A stretch of 64,000 bases of DNA, from NCBI RefSeq assembly GCF_905163445.1, contig NC_053204.1, positions 7,571,501 through 7,635,500 on the forward strand, read 5' to 3'. Shown here in pieces: positions 62,726 to 64,000 of the stretch. How positions within the stretch are numbered: the stretch's first letter is position 1; each line of letters starts with the position of its first letter. Made by a program: the position numbers and the translations under genes. The notes under the pieces are model-generated. The model was not told the DNA's origin. It did not search any database and saw only the letters and a list, made by a program, of their open reading frames with translations. The stretch comes from Pararge aegeria. Lineage: Eukaryota; Arthropoda; Insecta; Lepidoptera; Nymphalidae.

Positions 62726-63054
62726 AAAACTGTTTAAAATACGATGCTTTTCTTACAGCTGTCTCCTTGACTAACAGAAATGAACAAATTTGACTTTACG
62801 TCGGCTATAAAATCTACCGAGAAAAATGTGTGTATTTTCAGTATTTGATATTGGCCATGTGCGACGTTTTTATTTAACATGCGAGTGTAATTTGGTTATC
62901 TTGGATCAAAATAATATAATTATTTACCTTACGCTCATTTCTCGTTTATGTGCTTTTATAAATAGCAACTGAAAAAGAAAGTTCAAGATCAAGTGCACAA
63001 ATATAACGGAGTTTGATTGTTTTTTTTTTTATTTTTTATTTTTTTCTTTGTATA

Positions 63055-63355
63055 ATTATACTAGCTGTTGCCCGCGACTTCGTCTGCGTTTGATTTTGTT
63101 TTTAAAGTATTCAGTATCGCTAAGCTTTAAATGAGTATAGTAGTAAATATCTATAACATGTGACTGCCAATTAGTTATAGACAAAAAAATTGCAATAAAA
63201 TAAAATTGTGACTATAATTAAAGATCTAAGCTATCCTATCTCTTAAGTTGGATCAGACCGCTCACGGTGAGCCAATTTAATTTAAAATCGGTTAAGTAGT
63301 TTAGGAGTCCATCGCGGACAAACATCGTGACAGGAGATTTATATATATTAAGATT
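63055..63355 (+). mobile_element. Family G dispersed repeat
   Basis: It starts 'tatactagctgttgcccgcgacttcgtctgcg' and ends 'aaaatcggttaagtagtttaggagtccatcgcggacaaacatcgtgacaggagatttatatat'. Confidence 0.7.
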
Positions 63356-63373
63356 TGATGAGGTTGGGTCATT

Positions 63374-63637
63374 GGATAGAAGCAGGCGTTACTTTGTGGA
63401 ATTCCATGATACGAGTATGTTATTAAAATTAAGCTCAATTTGCTAAACTGCGCTACGAAACCGGAGCATCCTCAGGAGATGCTGACTTCACAATTAATAC
63501 TTGTTAAGTAAACACTTACTCATCAACAATTATTCATTTGTAAAGTTAAAATCTCGTAAGGATGCTCCGGTTTTGGACCGAAATGTGCGTGGAGAGAACA
63601 TTGTTGAAAATCTGTTTGGTGTGGAGTATAAGGATAC
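63374..63637. mobile_element. Foldback element with central palindrome
   Basis: The left terminus GGATAGAAGCAGGCGTTACT is followed by 'aaaattaagctcaatttgct', then 'aaaccggagcatcctcaggagatgctgacttcac'. After a short centre comes the mirrored 'gtaaagttaaaatctcgtaaggatgctccggtttt' and 'ttgttgaaaatctgtttggtgtggagtataaggat'. Confidence 0.8.
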
Positions 63638-63712
63638 CATCTCTGAAATCAGAAATACTCTTTCTTATTTTGTTAAACCCTCCACTGCTTAAACAGAGGT
63701 GTTATAAGTTGG

Positions 63713-63745
63713 ACTTGTGTGTGTGTGTGTTTGTGTGTGTGTGTA
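63713..63745. repeat. (GT)n microsatellite
   Basis: A GT run of about 15 units with one TTT interruption. Confidence 0.95.
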
Positions 63746-64000
63746 TTTTTCACAACTTGCTCAATATGGGTATTAAATGAGAGGGCTTGACTAGAAGATT
63801 GCTATGGTAAATTTCAAATCAAAGATGACCGCCACCGGAAAATTGTGTATTAGTTTTATTTATTTTATGTCGGTAGTTTTTAAATTTATCATTATTTATA
63901 GTTGGTTATCCTAGTCTGTGTCTAGTAATACTTACAATTTATCATTTAGTATAAAGCAATATGTAATCGATAAAAAGCTTGGGTGTGAATGATTGCTCTA

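Noticed and set aside
1..64000. CRISPR array, bacterial operon or prophage
   Set aside because: No regularly spaced direct repeats with unique spacers and no prokaryotic gene structure occur; the content is that of a transposon-rich insect genome.

Overview
The window looks like AT-rich nuclear DNA of a lepidopteran insect, probably a butterfly. This rests on the repeat content: hundreds of bases of tRNA-headed SINEs that carry a shared 'gctacgcttactttggggctagatggcgatgtg' type tail (split here only for description), RTE and CR1/Jockey-type LINEs, hAT-like MITEs, and the 'actagctgttgcccgcgac' repeat common in Lepidoptera. No prokaryotic features, rRNA, genuine tRNA genes or CRISPR arrays were seen. 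No host gene could be identified with confidence. One candidate host exon lies at about 56.58-56.93 kb (minus strand) and two short unassigned reading frames lie near 21.1 and 38.0 kb. The species cannot be named from this sequence.

Layout. 0-3 kb: a recent 5'-truncated LINE copy with an RNase H tail and perfect target-site duplications (TSDs), a second LINE C-terminus, and a TIR element containing a perfect 30-bp palindrome. 3-10 kb: another perfect palindrome, foldback-element fragments, an internally inverted SINE, LINE tails, and a TA-flanked MITE. 10-14 kb: three copies of a hAT-type MITE and a degraded BovB-like RTE. 14-21 kb: SINE families A and B, an RTE 3' end with a nested insertion, and a duplicated G-type block. 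21.8-25.6 kb: a nearly complete 3.5-kb RTE retrotransposon (minus strand) inserted into a family A SINE with a 12-bp TSD. 27.3-29.3 kb: a 5'-truncated LINE with an intact reverse transcriptase. 30-34.5 kb: SINE family C with a GC-rich insertion, LINE tails, RTE 3' ends and a foldback element. 34.5-53 kb: densely packed SINE and LINE fragments with several nested insertions. 53-57 kb: mostly unassigned AT-rich DNA with the candidate host exon. 58.1-59.5 kb: a 1.4-kb hAT element with matching TIRs, 8-bp TSDs and subterminal CAAGACC arrays. 59.6-64 kb: RTE, SINE, foldback and G-type copies.

How the parts relate. The autonomous or once-autonomous LINEs (the RTE at 21.9-25.4 kb and the CR1/Jockey-group element at 27.3-29.3 kb) supply the enzymes. 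SINE C ends in the same 3' motif as the 27.3-kb LINE, and SINE B ends in the same GGTTGA-(ATG)n tail as the RTE, so each SINE probably borrows the retrotransposition machinery of its look-alike LINE. Family labels A to I are local to this annotation: A, B and C are tRNA-headed SINEs; D is a dispersed repeat ending in the 'accatcaggtgggc' motif; E and F are LINE 3'-end families; G is the 'actagctgttgcccg' type; H is the family with a covarying hairpin; I is a two-copy LINE-3'-like repeat.
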